From assembly GCA_963855995.1 (NCBI GenBank), contig OY979724.1, forward strand, positions 2,205,858 to 2,269,857: 64,000 nt of DNA, in the 5' to 3' direction. Positions 1 to 11,615 of the stretch are shown here, piece by piece; the stretch's first letter is position 1; each line of letters opens with the position of its first letter. This DNA comes from Muricea muricata (Eukaryota > Cnidaria > Anthozoa > Malacalcyonacea > Plexauridae). Made by a program: the position numbers and the translations under genes. The notes below the pieces were generated by a model. That model was given only the letters and a program-made list of their open reading frames with translations, ran no database searches and had not been told where the DNA came from.

Positions 1-1018
1 CAGAAAAGAATACGACCATCGCTGAATTCTGTGAGGAGTTAGCTTTTCCCTGAAAAATATTATAAAAAAATGTACTATAAGTTATGAGGATAAGCGTAGG
101 AACCACTTAATAATTAAATAATTTAGAACACCTTTATATAACATGCAGATAATGTGGTGTTGTGGTTTGTGTCTGTATTGAGTCACAGACATTCACGAGA
201 ATGAATGGAAACGATGGCTAAAGCGCTAAGGACGTTCGTGATATGCCATGATACGCTTTACTTTACAACACTGTAACTTCGCTTTAAATATACTCTAAAC
301 AAGAACAGAAATGTCTATTATGCAACGATCGACTTTTTTTTAAACAAGGCCGAAAACCAGCGACTATTGTTTTGACAAAACTATTTTAACCGACATGCAA
401 TCGCGATATTACTGAACTCGAAATTGCCGCTAACATTCAGTGCCAATTTCTAGCTTTATTAAACGCAAACGGAGTTTTAATGGTCGTTAGTAGTACAGAG
501 ATTACCCTTCTGTTTTAAACTATGTAAAGATAAAGTCCTGAAATCTAGTTGCAGTAAAGTTAAAGGGCGCCAAAGTAAAGCGCATCAGGCCGTATCACGG
601 ATGTAGCATCAGAAACGTTGGTGCTTCAGCTAGCGTTTTCAGTCCATCCCTTTGATTGTCTACGATTCAGTTCAAACACGAGCTTATCTCGAGTTTATTA
701 TTTCTTCTTTATGGCAAAAACAGGTGAAACGATTAAAAATCGTACTTATTATTGCCAAGTGTTCTACGTTTCATGTTTCGTCTCGTTTCATTCATGACCC
801 TTCAAATGCTGAGCACCGCAAAACTATTCCGGAATAAATATCAAACATGTTTTGTGCTGTAGATGAAGTGAATGCCAAATTTGTTGGCAGCACAGGAAAT
901 TAGTGTCGTCAATGTATACCAAGAGGCAATGAAGGCAGCATTAATCTCACATGCCATCTGTTAAATCAATGTTATTAACACACATAACGTACTGTAGAAG
1001 GAAACTTAAACTAAACTA
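1..1018. other. non-coding stretch, nothing recognised
   Basis: AT-rich sequence with no convincing exon, RNA gene or repeat. The only open frame of note (652-837, plus) has no recognisable motif, no splice context and no ATG at its start. Confidence 0.5.
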
Positions 1019-1143
1019 ACTTTATTTCTACTGAACAGCTCTATCAGATCTAAACTGTTCTTTCTAGAGGTCCAGTAAGGATCATCTCTTATTGATCTAG
1101 TGTTAGTACAGCAGGAAACCTAAACTAACTTATACTGGATAGC
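1019..1143 (+). repeat. single diverged copy of the 114-bp repeat
   Basis: Carries the hallmarks of the family found as arrays at 7.1-7.5 and 20.96-21.42 kb: TACTG, GCTCTATCAG, CTAGAGGTCCAGTAAGGATC, a CTTATTGATC block, GGAAACCTAAACTAA, then the next TACTGG. The distance from TACTG (1029) to the next TACTGG (1133) is 104 bp, so this copy has lost about 10 bp. Confidence 0.85.
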
Positions 1144-3175
1144 GCTTGTTATAGCTAATGATAACTTTTAAAGCTTTGGCATTTTTTTAAAACAAAATTT
1201 TCCCATACACCATTAAAGGGCTAGGCTACCCAGTTTTCGTTTGCGACCAGCTACCAGTAGCTTATTTCGTTAGATCGCTGAACCAGAATAGCGCGGGCGC
1301 CACGAAGAAAGAAAAAAATCACATACAATTCTTATATGTAAGCTTATATGTATACACAATAGAAAACGAAACACATCCTTCCCAAGGATCTCCAATTTAA
1401 CTGCAGCACGTTTTTCTGAGGTAAAGGACGCGAAAACGAAAAAAAAGCGCTGCGAAGACGAAAATATCTCAAGATATGAAAACGTTGAACTTAATTGCCC
1501 GCGACACACATCCGCGGCAACTCGAAATATTGGACCCTCCACTGACGTCACGGCGCTCACAAAAAGAATAAGGCAACAAGATTTCAAGCGTGTAGGCACG
1601 AATTACAACGAACTGGTTAAGCGATATATATACATATATATCCTGTAAATTGGTATATACTTATAGTTTTTTTATGTCGTTTTCAAATATCTTCCAATTC
1701 ACTGGTGGATGATAAATTGGACAAGAGTTTTAGCAACAAAGTAATTTCATATTTGCATTTCACTCGAGGATCTGCATCATATCCGGAGGTAGCCAAAACT
1801 GGAAAAAGAAAGCGAGCAAAAAAGAGGCCAATCATCTCCACAAACGTTGAATTCTTCTAAGAACGGCCCGACTACATCAAGAACTAAGACATGTGCTTAG
1901 GTTTTGTAGCATTTTAAAGTTTCAAACGCTCTCAACACGAAGAAACGAATCCACATACCCTTCAATATCCCATCCGGCTTGGGAACAATTAACCCATTTG
2001 AAATTTCGAAACGTTTCTGACATCTTCAAAACACAGCCGGTTCGCTCCAGATAAAGTATAGATAAAAATCATGCTATGAAGATATAACGGATTTTGGCGA
2101 GATTATAGCACTTAATCATATTGCATCTCAAAATGAAGTCGAAATTGACAACGTCAACATATTTAGGAACTTTAAACATGTGTAAACAATTAGGTGTTTG
2201 TTGTACACGTTGGCAAACTAAATTTAAACTATCAAAATAAGTTTGGGAATAAAATACACAATCCACCGACCCTAAAACTGCAAAGGGCAGTTTTTTTAAC
2301 CGGTCAGTACATGAAGTCACACCATAAAAGCAATATCTTTATACGCAAACAACATTGCACCACCCGAGGCTATAGTGGAATGGATGGTAAAGAAACGAGA
2401 TCGTAAGGGGGAGTGTTTGTAAAAATAAAGACACCTCAAAAAGATTCTGGATTTAATGTTTTGGTTTCAACTTGATTCCCATTCAACGACTTTTGTGTGT
2501 GTATAATGCATAAACATAATACTGTATAATCATGTTATGTAGCATTTATATTGTATTTAGAAATTACTCCGTAACATCTCAGAAGAGAATTTCATGAGTT
2601 GTCATGCAATGGACAATTTCAAAAATTATCGGCTTAACAAGCTAAGAATACTTAATTCTAGCCACGACTCATTACGCGCGAACCAGCTGCTTCTAACAAT
2701 GGCAATCTGCCGCAAAGAACTTAAAATAGACTGTTCCAGCTTTTGTCTTTTTGATCGGTGAGAACGGATCAAAAACCCTCCGACAGCCGGAGATCTGCAA
2801 CAAGGCAAAGCAACTCGAACTCACCAGAAGGCACATATACTTCAAGAATACAGACAATAGTCTTTTACAGATAAGCAAATATCTAGTATTACAAACTCGA
2901 AGGAGGTTGGTCTATTTTAAGACCCCCACCCACACCGAGAACCAATTTGGAGTAGGGATAATCCCTCACTACCAAGGACATGCATTTTAAGTTCAACCCA
3001 AATGAGAACTAACAGTTTGAAATCAAGTCTTGTGCAAAAAGCTAAGGGCTAAATACTACGTCTGAAAGGCAGAATGCATAGATAGTGTGTATTTCAAGTG
3101 AAGATGCTTTGGTCAACAGCGTACCTATTTTCCACACTCTCTAACCTAGCATGACCTACATAAAGGTATTCAAAG
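1144..3175. other. non-coding stretch, nothing firm
   Basis: No supported exon or element. A CRE-like TGACGTCA palindrome lies at about 1543, and short AT dinucleotide runs at 1618-1640. Open frames on both strands (for example 1270-1599 minus) lack protein-like composition or splice context. Confidence 0.4.
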
Positions 3176-3176
3176 C

Positions 3177-3407
3177 TTACAATTTCACGCTCCGTCGTTG
3201 CAGCGCCGATCCAGACTTTGTCTTTGATGACTTCGGATTGCGAACAGACATTACACTGACCGGCACGACCTCGACCAGACACTCCAGGGTGATACAAGAA
3301 AATATATACCTCCAATGTTGATGATATTTTCCGCCCTTTGGCAAAATATCCCCCACACGCGAGCTAGGTGTCCGAAACTGATAACACTTCAAGAAAAATG
3401 TAAACAC
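3177..3407 (-). CDS. possible small ORF or exon below a TATA box (weak)
   Basis: A 76-codon minus-strand frame starts with ATG at 3407 and stops at 3177. About 110 bp upstream on the same strand is a TATAAAAG box (about 3516-3523), and further up two CCAAT motifs (near 3707 and 3731) and a second TATA-like site. The C-terminal half is Ser/Lys/Arg-rich. A second frame over 3181-3290 is also open and ends at a GTAAGC that could be a splice donor, so the coding frame is ambiguous. The product is not recognised. The alternative is a transcribed but non-coding leader. Confidence 0.25.
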   Translation of the reverse strand: MFTFFLKCYQFRTPSSRVGDILPKGGKYHQHWRYIFSCITLECLVEVVPVSVMSVRNPKSSKTKSGSALQRRSVKL

Positions 3408-3509
3408 GGTACAGATAACCCGTTAGTAATTAGGGGATCACGAGTCTAATCCACTGATACAAAAGTGTTCCGTCGTATTCCAGTGCCGAACGGCCGAATC
3501 CCACAAAAA

Positions 3510-3745
3510 CAACACTTTTATATGAACCTCAGTTGAAGTTCCAACTTCTATTCCGTTTGAAGAAATTGCTGTTAACAGTACAAATGAACAGCAACTTAAT
3601 CAGTCGATTAAATGCTGATACCACGGACTGGCGCAAAGTCAAGTCTCAACACACACGTGCACACTTAGGAACGTCTATAAATAAATGTGATGACGGCGCT
3701 TCGACCAATAAGAGACGAGATACTGAAGAGCCCGGCCAATCGTAT
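3510..3745 (-). promoter_or_regulatory. promoter-like segment
   Basis: Read on the minus strand, this holds two ATTGG (inverted CCAAT) boxes, a TGACG half CRE, a TATTTATA site near 3680, an E-box CACGTG near 3655, and a TATAAAAG at 3516-3523. This density of core promoter motifs is unusual for the surrounding AT-rich sequence. On the plus strand the same segment has TATAAATA at about 3676 with CCAAT boxes on its wrong side, so minus-strand transcription is favoured. Motif inspection only. Confidence 0.3.
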
Positions 3746-3807
3746 GGCAGAATTCGGAGATTGAATAAACATTTATTCACGGAACCAGGGGTACTTGGTT
3801 AGCGAGC

Positions 3808-5491
3808 ATAGTGCCCTATGTTGACTCCAATATTCCATATATAGGCATAGGCCTTGTCAGAGGACCTTAAAAGCGGAACTAATTGATAAGATATATAGGG
3901 GTATATTGCCAGGTCACTATAACGGATAAGCAAACGGATTATGTGGTGTGAACACTCCTTCTAGAAAGGGTGGCGTCACCTCTCATCCAGGCTTGCTTCC
4001 CCTTAACAAATAATGCAGAGGTAGCACTCGTTCTTGAATGCGAGTTACTTAGTTCAGTGAGTTTTCTTGAATGCGAGCAATCTTAAAGTTATCTGATGAT
4101 CAGAACACACTGCTGAGTTAAGCATGGTTAGATAATGCAGAGCTAATGCATGTTCGTGGAACTGACTGCCAAGTCACGAATGTTCAGATCATCGAAACAT
4201 ACTTAAATGTTGCCCTAGGATTTCTATAGATGCTCCTAAAATAAGGAAAAAATCCATCTGAACTCAAGGAGTCGCTGAATAGAGGTTCCTAGGTTCGAGA
4301 GCAAACTATGTGTCTGCAAATGTCGCAGTTTGTTTTCGATCATTAACTTTCCCTTTATAGCAATTATACTTATCTTCACACAACCAAGAACATAGCCGCA
4401 TCTTAAATTAAAGGTCACGGCACATAATTCTCCACATAGTGTTTTCTAATGCTACTAATGGCGAGATAATTAGCTGTTATTAACCAATCAGAACAGTTGC
4501 GAAGCCACTATGGAATTCACCGAAGGGTTCCTTCGTTCCTTTCATTCCTTGACATCCTGAGTGTTTGTCGTAGGAGCTCAAACAATTGTGTCATTGTCTC
4601 TAAGAGCCCTTACGTTGTGTTGGTCAAGAGATACAAATGATCAGATAGAATATACACAATATATTCGCCATTGTTTAAGTAATTGGGGCGTGCTTACAAT
4701 ATTCAAGCTCCGTACACACTGACGATTTTTGGCTCGCCTGCCGTTAGTACCACGTTTCCCCCTATAGCCCACGTTGACCCCAGTTGTGTTCACAGCGGGG
4801 TCAATCATCACTTTAGACTAAAACTTTAACTCATCTTTTAGTTTCTGTATTTCTTTCTACATCACCGCTTCATTCAAAAGGTCAGGAAGCAAAACCACTA
4901 TAAATTGAGACAAGAATTCTGAAGGAATATTTCAAATTTTAAAGGCAAGCAGCCGGAAAAAATCTTTTAAATTTTACGTTGATCCAGGGTTAAGCTAACT
5001 GCATTTTGAACAACTGCCTTCTGCTCATGTAAATACGAGCTATGACTGTCGTGAGATAACGTGTCCTCACCTCAATATTTGCAATATCCTCTCTCATCCG
5101 TCACGTCAAGGGACAATTAAAAAACTAAGGTCATCATTTTCAGTTTACTGCTGAAATGTGCTCATTTTCGAATAATGCCGCTGCCCCCCGTCCAAATATC
5201 AGACTTTCATTCCAGACTATACTTTTAACAATATGTAACCAAAATTGTGCGAGATGTCCAGGGGGAGAATTAGTCTATTTGTTCAGGATGTGGATTTGTT
5301 AAATACAAAATATTTGCTGGTGAATGCGAATACAAGTGGCTATCTCAAGTATATGTGACTAAAATTGTTAATATCGATACAAAAAACTAATGCATACACT
5401 TTTCATTACAATATTGCATCTTGGAATAGTACCAAAGGCTTTGCTTTCTTGTACTTCCCTTTCGTTCAAAAGATCTATTTTACTTCCACAG
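3808..5491. other. non-coding stretch
   Basis: No gene or complete element seen. A small hairpin lies at about 4773-4804, where GTTGACCCC pairs with GGGGTCAAT. The 14-mer TTCTTGAATGCGAG occurs twice (about 4032 and 4063). Confidence 0.35.
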
Positions 5492-5640
5492 ACAGACGTA
5501 TAGGCGATGCATTTGAAGGCCTTCCGTATTCCGACATAACATGACCGACAGACCGCCTAAACTTGCCCAATCATTATCGCTTTCCCGCAAAGACATGCAA
5601 GCAAAACAGTTAGCAAAAGGTCTCGAAGATACCAGATTAA
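5492..5640 (+). CDS. candidate first coding exon, unknown protein
   Basis: A pyrimidine-rich tract ending ATTTTACTTCCACAG gives a strong splice acceptor at 5491. An ATG at 5541 opens a frame of 33 codons plus one base, ending at a GTAAGG donor (5641). The peptide begins MTDRPPKLAQSLSLS and continues with a charged, helix-prone stretch rich in Lys, Gln, Leu and Asp. If the donor is not used, the frame stops 14 codons later (about 5683). Bases 5492-5540 would be 5' UTR. No family is recognised and the next exon is not identified. Support is splice context plus protein-like composition. Confidence 0.4.
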
Positions 5641-5935
5641 GTAAGGAAGATCTACCAAGGCTATTTGTCACAATAATAGCTTGACCTCATTTCAATTGTG
5701 AAAATATTAGCATTGCACTTGAGGAAAAAACGTAGGAATAGCGAAACAGACGTTGCAATATCAATATTTGGCATCCGCTATGAACAAATAGTGGTGTCAG
5801 AACTATTAGAATACGAAGTGTGACTATATGTGCAAGTTATTTTCCAATTATTCTATGTAAATATACACTTGTAGCGGCATAAATATTTCAACTACTGCAC
5901 GATTAAATAATTAAAAAGTTCTACAAGGCAACAAA

Positions 5936-6440
5936 ACATAAAGCTTTAATCTAAATTAGCTTGTTAACATCGGAAAGTCTAACACTTTACTGCTCTCTAC
6001 GCCGAGTTTTCGTCATGGCCATAACTTAATAAATCCAGTCTTACCACAGGAAGAACTTCAGCTAGCCAACATATTTTCACGCAGGATAACCCCAGCACAA
6101 CTCAAAAACTATTCCCTGCTGGAAGCCTAGCAATGACCACATATTTTTAAAGACGCAATGTTGCTAAACGAGAGACCCATAGACTAAATAAAATTTATCT
6201 CTAATACTATACTAAGCAAGCCGTATCAGTTTGAAACAGCTCTTCCTGGTTGTTTAGCAATGAGCGTATTTTAAAATTCTAGTCTAACTACAGGAACACT
6301 GTTACTATAAATTACGCAACATTCTATAATTTCATTTCCACATCTATAATGTTAGACCCGATCTTCCTAGACATCCAGTAAGGACAATTCCTTATTTGGC
6401 CAATGTTGCTACAGCGTGAAACTCTCGCTTACAACGCAAT
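5936..6440 (+). repeat. strongly diverged remnants of the 114-bp repeat array
   Basis: Repeated partial matches to the 114-bp unit. At 6355-6425 CTTCCTAGACATCCAGTAAGG is followed by a CCTTATTTGG block and CTACAG..GAAAC, in the order of the consensus. At 6205-6300 TATCAGTTTGAAACAGCTCTTCCTGG leads to CTAACTACAGGAA. A weaker match lies at 6105-6180. The order is preserved but many substitutions and indels separate these from the clean arrays, so this looks like an older array of the same family. Confidence 0.5.
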
Positions 6441-6752
6441 TGTAGCAAACTGATATTGTTTGCTGCTACACAACTAATGTCAACCACTTCAACGCTTAGT
6501 TTAAAATATTACCAACAGACGTGCACGAAGTAACATGAAGCAAATCCCCTCAAACCCTAGACTAACACCAGTCTAAAAGCTCGTACATAACATTGCCTGC
6601 GACTAGAATACCAATTGGTCATTTACTATACGCAAAAGCCATAACAAGGCAGGCAATGAAGTGATTTCATAATCTAACCTTTTACTATTCTTAGCGCTCT
6701 TTGTCGAGGTCCACGACACGAAACTAGCTTCTCTTTTCATTCCTGACTTAAG

Positions 6753-6999
6753 CATGACCGGCATCACCAAAAAACGCTATAAGCTTCTACACACGGCCGT
6801 CTGCACTCCCAAAGTTTATACGATACAACTTGGAGTCACAAAACCTAACACTTCAAGTCCGACCATAAATTGTTCTGATGATTCATTAAATAATCAAACA
6901 TTCAAAAGAGTTCTTTATGCAAAATTGTACCACCCAAACACAAGAGCGGAAGAAACACTTATGACGCAGAGCTTTCCCACATGTCGTTGTGGACAATGA
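6753..6999 (+). CDS. ORF of unknown status (weak)
   Basis: An 81-codon plus-strand frame starting MTGITKKRYKLLHTAV, preceded by a pyrimidine-rich tract ending TTAAG just before the ATG. Composition is fairly protein-like and the C-terminus has a CRCGQ ending. It lies between two blocks of the 114-bp repeat. No family is recognised, and its phase does not match the donor at 5640. It may be chance. Confidence 0.2.
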
Positions 7000-7132
7000 T
7001 TTTACGTCTGATAGAAAGGCAGAGGAAATGAAATAGACGCAAAGGTACAACCCTGCAGGCCGCTCCTAAGCCGAATATTTCATCGAGAATTTGAATTCAT
7101 TTAAATGTATATTGACAAACCTTCTGACTTCA

Positions 7133-7463
7133 TCTATATAGCTCTATATACCATCTTCCTAGAGGTCTAACAGCGATGATCTCTTATTTATCCAGTACTA
7201 CAGGAGGAAACCTAAACTAAAGTAACTTTATTTATACTGGATATCTCTGGGAGTTCTTAACTGCTCTTCCTAGAGGTCCAGTAAGGATCATCTCTTATTG
7301 GTCCAGTATTACTACAAGAGGAAACCGAAACTAAACTAACTTTATTTGTACTGGATAGCTCTATCAGTTCTAAACTGTTCTTCCTAGAGGTCCACTGATG
7401 GGCAGTGAGGATCATTTGATACTGGACGAGGGTTAACAGCACGAAACCTAAGCCCAACTAACT
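7133..7463 (+). repeat. 114-bp tandem repeat array, about 2.5 copies
   Basis: Successive TACTGG anchors at 7235 and 7349 are exactly 114 bp apart, with partial copies on both sides. Shared blocks are CTTCCTAGAGGTC, CAGTAAGGATCATCTC, ACAGGAGGAAACCTAAAC and AACTTTATTT. The third copy is disrupted by a short insertion near 7395. Confidence 0.9.
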
Positions 7464-7953
7464 TGTTTCGAATCAGTTATCTTTGTTAAAAAAGAAGTAA
7501 GACTAGCGTCTAACGGAACAGATTAGTATTATAGTAGACTATGAAGACAGGTGAGAATATGTACAATGGAACATTACCAAAAAATTATTCAGCTCAGCTT
7601 ACGATGGTATAGTTTGGTTACTATCTCGTCTATCCATAGTTTAACCTTTTCAGTGTTCTGGGTGTGTCAGTGTATGACTATAGTCATTCAACATCGATTA
7701 ATATGCTGTAACTATATCATATCGAACGTGACTTGGTCACGTGGATATCATTTCTTAAAGGAAATCTCACAAAAGGCCACTTGTTCATTCAGTGTAAATT
7801 GCCTGTATATATATTAAGCTTTCAAACAGATCGAAGATACAAACAGGATAAACCTACCTTAACTTAAAAAAAGACCTGTCGATTAGTCATTAGGAATAAT
7901 GAAGGCCAAGCCTATTTACACTCCTATATTACATACACATACATATTGCAAAT
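7464..7953. other. non-coding flank of the LINE
   Basis: AT-rich with no supported feature. The open frame at 7551-7817 has no recognisable motif. The truncated 5' end of the LINE cannot be set precisely but lies at or just before 7954. Confidence 0.4.
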
Positions 7954-9111
7954 CAGAGATGCTCATATTTGTTGACAAAATGGTACTATGAAAACGAAGC
8001 CCTGGAACAAGTAGATGAATATTGTTATCTTGGAATTACTATTCATTTTTCTGGGAATTATAAGAAAGCTCTAAAAGTCTTACGTGATAAAGCTCTAAGA
8101 GCATACAATCACCTTTTAAAAAAATTTTCTAATTTTGAAAACGTACCAATAAAAATACTTTTAAAACTATTTTCAGCGATGATAATTCCCATTTTGTTAT
8201 ACGGATGTGAAATTTGGGGACCTTATTTGATAGGTAGAGTAACTACCTTTGAGATCTTTAAGAGTAAATTCTTCAAAATTATCAATGAAATTGAAAGAAT
8301 TCACTTAAAATTCTGCAAGCGAATTCTTGGCTTACACTCAAAAACAACAAATTTGACTATTTATGCCGAATTAGGAAAGGTTCCATTGATTGTTCAAATT
8401 TCTACTCTTGTAGTCAAATACTGGATTCGTATTAGCAGTACACATTTTAATAATACGTTATCCGGTGAAGCTAGAAACGTTTGCATGCGTTTGAATCTAA
8501 AACCAATTGTTTTCTTACAATTTTTGCTAAAAATGTGTACATTAGAGATGAAGGATTTCGAAAAATTCTCAAACTCCAGTGATGAATCAACCAATACAAG
8601 ACGAAGTTTTTGCCATTATTTAAATGTTACATTAAATAGCGAATTTACCTCATTTTGGAAAGACCAGGTTCTTCAAAATGGTGATAGTGGTAAATTGAAA
8701 GAGTATAAGAAACTTAAAGTAAATGTGGGTATTGAAAAATACCTTTTAGAAATTAAAAATTTTAAGTACCGTCAAGCAGTTACAAGATTACGAGTTTCAG
8801 CGCACAGATTGCCAGTAGAAATTGGTCGGTATAAGAAAATTGCCTACTGTGACAGAAAATGTAAACTTTGTGATCAGGGTGAAGTTGGAAATGAACAACA
8901 TTACCTGTCATGTGGTAACACAGAGTTTACCTTTTTGTGACAGAATTTTATTAATTCGGTTCATAAAATTAATCAATCATTTAAATATTTTGATACACAA
9001 AGTTTGTTCCATTATATACTAAGTATGAAAGATAGAAATACTCTGAAATTATCTTCAAAATATTGCTACGATGTACTAAGAACTTTTGACATATTGAATG
9101 GGTTGACTTGA
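7954..9111 (+). pseudogene. decayed non-LTR retrotransposon ORF2, C-terminal half
   Basis: Remnant of a LINE polyprotein with endonuclease and RT catalytic regions missing. What remains starts in the RT thumb region (EQVDEYCYLGITI) and contains the typical segment ending LLYGCEIWGP near 8210, then a long basic C-terminal region and a zinc-knuckle-like arrangement (CDRKCKLCDQ...HYLSCG) near 8850-8915. The frame stops at TGA 8938-8940 but continues in register for 56 more codons to TGA 9109-9111, so the first stop looks like a point mutation. The clade is not resolved (CR1/L2/Jockey-like order possible). 5'-truncation is typical of LINE insertion. Confidence 0.85.
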
Positions 9112-9249
9112 ATGGGGTATTTGTGGGTTTATATACTGTAATGTCTTTTTTATATTTTATTATGTATATATAACTAATGTTTATGTAGGTATTCAATGTA
9201 CCAATATTGGTATTTGTTTGAATAAAGTATATTGTATATTGTATATTGT
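7954..9249 (+). mobile_element. 5'-truncated LINE with 3' tail repeats
   Basis: Includes the ORF2 remnant, about 110 bp of 3' UTR, an AATAAA at about 9221, and a terminal array of three ATTGTAT units (about 9229-9249). Simple-repeat 3' tails rather than poly-A are known for several LINE clades. No target-site duplication was identified by eye. Confidence 0.75.
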
Positions 9250-9440
9250 TAAAGCGGTATCTATTGTCCTATATTCTTGTGCGTACATGACCACTTGAGT
9301 ACAAAGGCCTTGTTTGTACACGAAACATTGCTCAGTGAGATTTAGCTAGATTTGAGGTAACTTGCTTATGCGACCAAACCAACTATCCTCAAACCGCCAT
9401 GAACTCGGAACTGTAATTACGAGTTGTCGTTTCGTTTTAG

Positions 9441-9608
9441 GAACGAAAAGCGTGGAATGCAAAGTTTTATACTACCACAATACTCGGAACCACAATATTC
9501 AAAGATAAAAGAACTTATGAATTTGTCTTTAAGATTCGCGACCCAGATGCAGCAATTAGCAAATACATCTTATCAAAGAGACTTGTCAAAGTCGACAAAG
9601 AAAGCTAA
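9441..9608 (+). CDS. candidate terminal coding exon, unknown protein
   Basis: Starts after a good acceptor (GTCGTTTCGTTTTAG, ending 9440). In phase 0 it is open for 55 codons to TAA 9606-9608 with a strongly protein-like peptide (it contains YEFVFKIRDPDAAISKY and ends KRLVKVDKES). A second frame is also open to TAG 9628-9630 and ends TKKAKINSARD, so the frame is uncertain; I favour phase 0 on composition. The upstream exons would have to lie beyond the LINE insertion. No family recognised. Confidence 0.35.
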   Translation, partial: ERKAWNAKFYTTTILGTTIFKDKRTYEFVFKIRDPDAAISKYILSKRLVKVDKES

Positions 9609-9630
9609 AATTAACTCTGCTAGAGATTAG

Positions 9631-10112
9631 CAACTTCGAGACGTGACAAAACCCTAAACGTTGAAGTTTAAGCAGGAACTAACACGTCTATTGACACATG
9701 CAAGGAATTTATTATCTCTAAGATTGTAGGCTAATGATGGCTATAAGGGGAAACGAACTCAGTTCCGAAAGAATTAATAATCAAAATTTGGGGAAGAGTT
9801 ATTTGCTTCAAATGACGAAAAAAAAGAAATTGATACAGAAATAAAGGCACAGGAACGCGGTACAAAGTGAGAAGCCTGAGAATGTTCGCTGGTCTGAAAA
9901 TTCACAACTTGCCTAGTAGTATCCTGTCTTCCTGAGGAAAAAATCAGCACATTTTCGACCTTCGATTAGTTGATAAATCAGGAAAGATTAGGAGAAAGGG
10001 AAGAAAAGATTAGGAGAAATAATGCAGAGGTTATCTGGGCATGATTGCAGAAGATTAATACGAGGTATACAGAACAATCAATTCAGTTAGTTTTAAACAT
10101 GTCAAGCCAGAG
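9631..10112. other. non-coding stretch
   Basis: Purine-rich near 9980-10020, with AGGAGAAA repeated twice. Nothing else supported. Confidence 0.4.
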
Positions 10113-10194
10113 GTAGCCCGATAAGTGGCTGCACTTGCTGTCATCATAATATATATATTATGATGACAGCAAGTGCAGCCACTTATTGGGCTAC
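10113..10194. repeat. 82-bp near-perfect palindrome without loop
   Basis: GTAGCCC at 10113 pairs with GGGCTAC ending at 10194. The two halves match throughout with one mismatch (G/A at the CCCGATAAG/CCCAATAAG position). The centre is alternating AT (10153/10154). The ends resemble those of the palindromes at 16343 and 35541. Probably a fold-back or MITE-like element; cruciform-capable. Confidence 0.9.
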
Positions 10195-11571
10195 TGTGGC
10201 CAAGCTTTCCTTAACAGACAAAGCAGCTAGGAGAGATGAAAAAGGCATCACATTTGCCGCGAAATGAACGGAGGTGATTGTCAAAGAAGAAAGAAACAAC
10301 CTTCCCCAGAGCTTTGACCAGAATAAGTTCATAATATGTTGTTAAATATGTGGCAACATGTTTTTGGCTTGCATGTAATCTCTTTAAGGTATGTAATTTT
10401 GCAGGAAGCAGGGGGGAGGGAGTTTGAGGCAAATGGATAGAAACGGGGGGAGTGAATTGAAAAAGCAGAATATGTTGTTTCATTACAGCTAATTTATGTC
10501 ACATTTGCCACGGAGCAAAATTTTTATGGATTTACCTCTCTCCCTGAATATCAGACTTTGTATTTTTAAATTTATGACATTTACGTGACACAATGTGTTA
10601 TGTAATGTGATTTTTATCTAGGAGAGTAATTACTGTTAATCATAATGTTGGACTGTCCATGAATCAAACAATATTGTTGCATTACTTACATCACTCTGCT
10701 GTTCGGCTTCGGCAGGAAGGGAAAGGAGCCATCAGAATGACGTCGGGCGCTGAGATTGGGTGGGTTGTAATTGCTCCTGAACGACGACACATGGGGAGAT
10801 CTTCGGATCATTCTAATAAAACAATGGTAGAACATTTAGGATGTGGGGGAAACTTTTCCCATAAGTGCCTGGGTAAAAAACATTGAGCTTTGTAAAAACT
10901 AGCATTATTTATCAATTATTGGATGAAGTCAAGCAAAATATAACGATTTCTGCCAGTGACAAATTGCTCTTCTTGCCACTGACAAATCACGATATTTTGC
11001 GAGAATCGAGTACAATACTTGTTTTATCATTCTCTTACAAAGTTTCTGATAAGACTTATAACCAGGAACAACTTAACAAGCTTTTCACACAAACCTTTTA
11101 AATGTTCAGCAAAACAAGCTTGTTTACCAAATTAAAAGCAATGCACATGATTGGAGAGTATTTGTAGCTCAGTTATTTTGCAGGTAAATTAACCAATCAG
11201 AATTCAGAATACATATGAACAGAATGATAAAATGACTTATTGCTGATATTGTACCATCACCCAGGTTACATCACAGTAACTAATCAAATGCTAATAACCT
11301 AAAATTGCTTCAAATTTTTTCTTCTCTAAGTGAGAAAATATCTTGCTCTCACTTAAGTGGGCAAAACTTCAGAAACAAAAATTTTCTTGTGAAAATGGAA
11401 TAATAAAGTGTAGGCAAGTGTTGGGTGGAAGCCTCGAATATTACAAAAATGGTTGAGAGAGGGTAGAGCAATCTGTATATACCTTAAAGATTTTGGATTT
11501 AAAAATGTTTTGGAGTGGTATAATGCTAGACAACTAGAGAGGTATACCTTTAGGGGCATGCTGAGACCATC
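10195..11571. other. non-coding stretch with unsupported ORFs
   Basis: Short open frames at 10211-10483 (minus), 10659-10886 and 10883-11101 (plus) were examined. None has splice sites with matching phase or recognisable motifs. The 10659 frame is partly GC-richer (10690-10800), so a hidden exon cannot be excluded. Confidence 0.3.
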
Positions 11572-11581
11572 CTCTGTCTGT

Positions 11582-11612
<31 letters not shown>

Positions 11613-11615
11613 GGG
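11572..11615 (+). repeat. (TG)n microsatellite fused to a 20-G run
   Basis: CTGTCTG then TG dinucleotides lead directly into an uninterrupted run of about 20 G at 11596-11615. The run can form a G-quadruplex on the plus strand. Confidence 0.95.

Noticed and set aside
3181..3296. Alternative minus-strand exon with Gly/Arg/Cys-rich peptide
   Set aside because: The acceptor side is poor and an overlapping frame is equally open; mentioned only under the 3177-3407 candidate.
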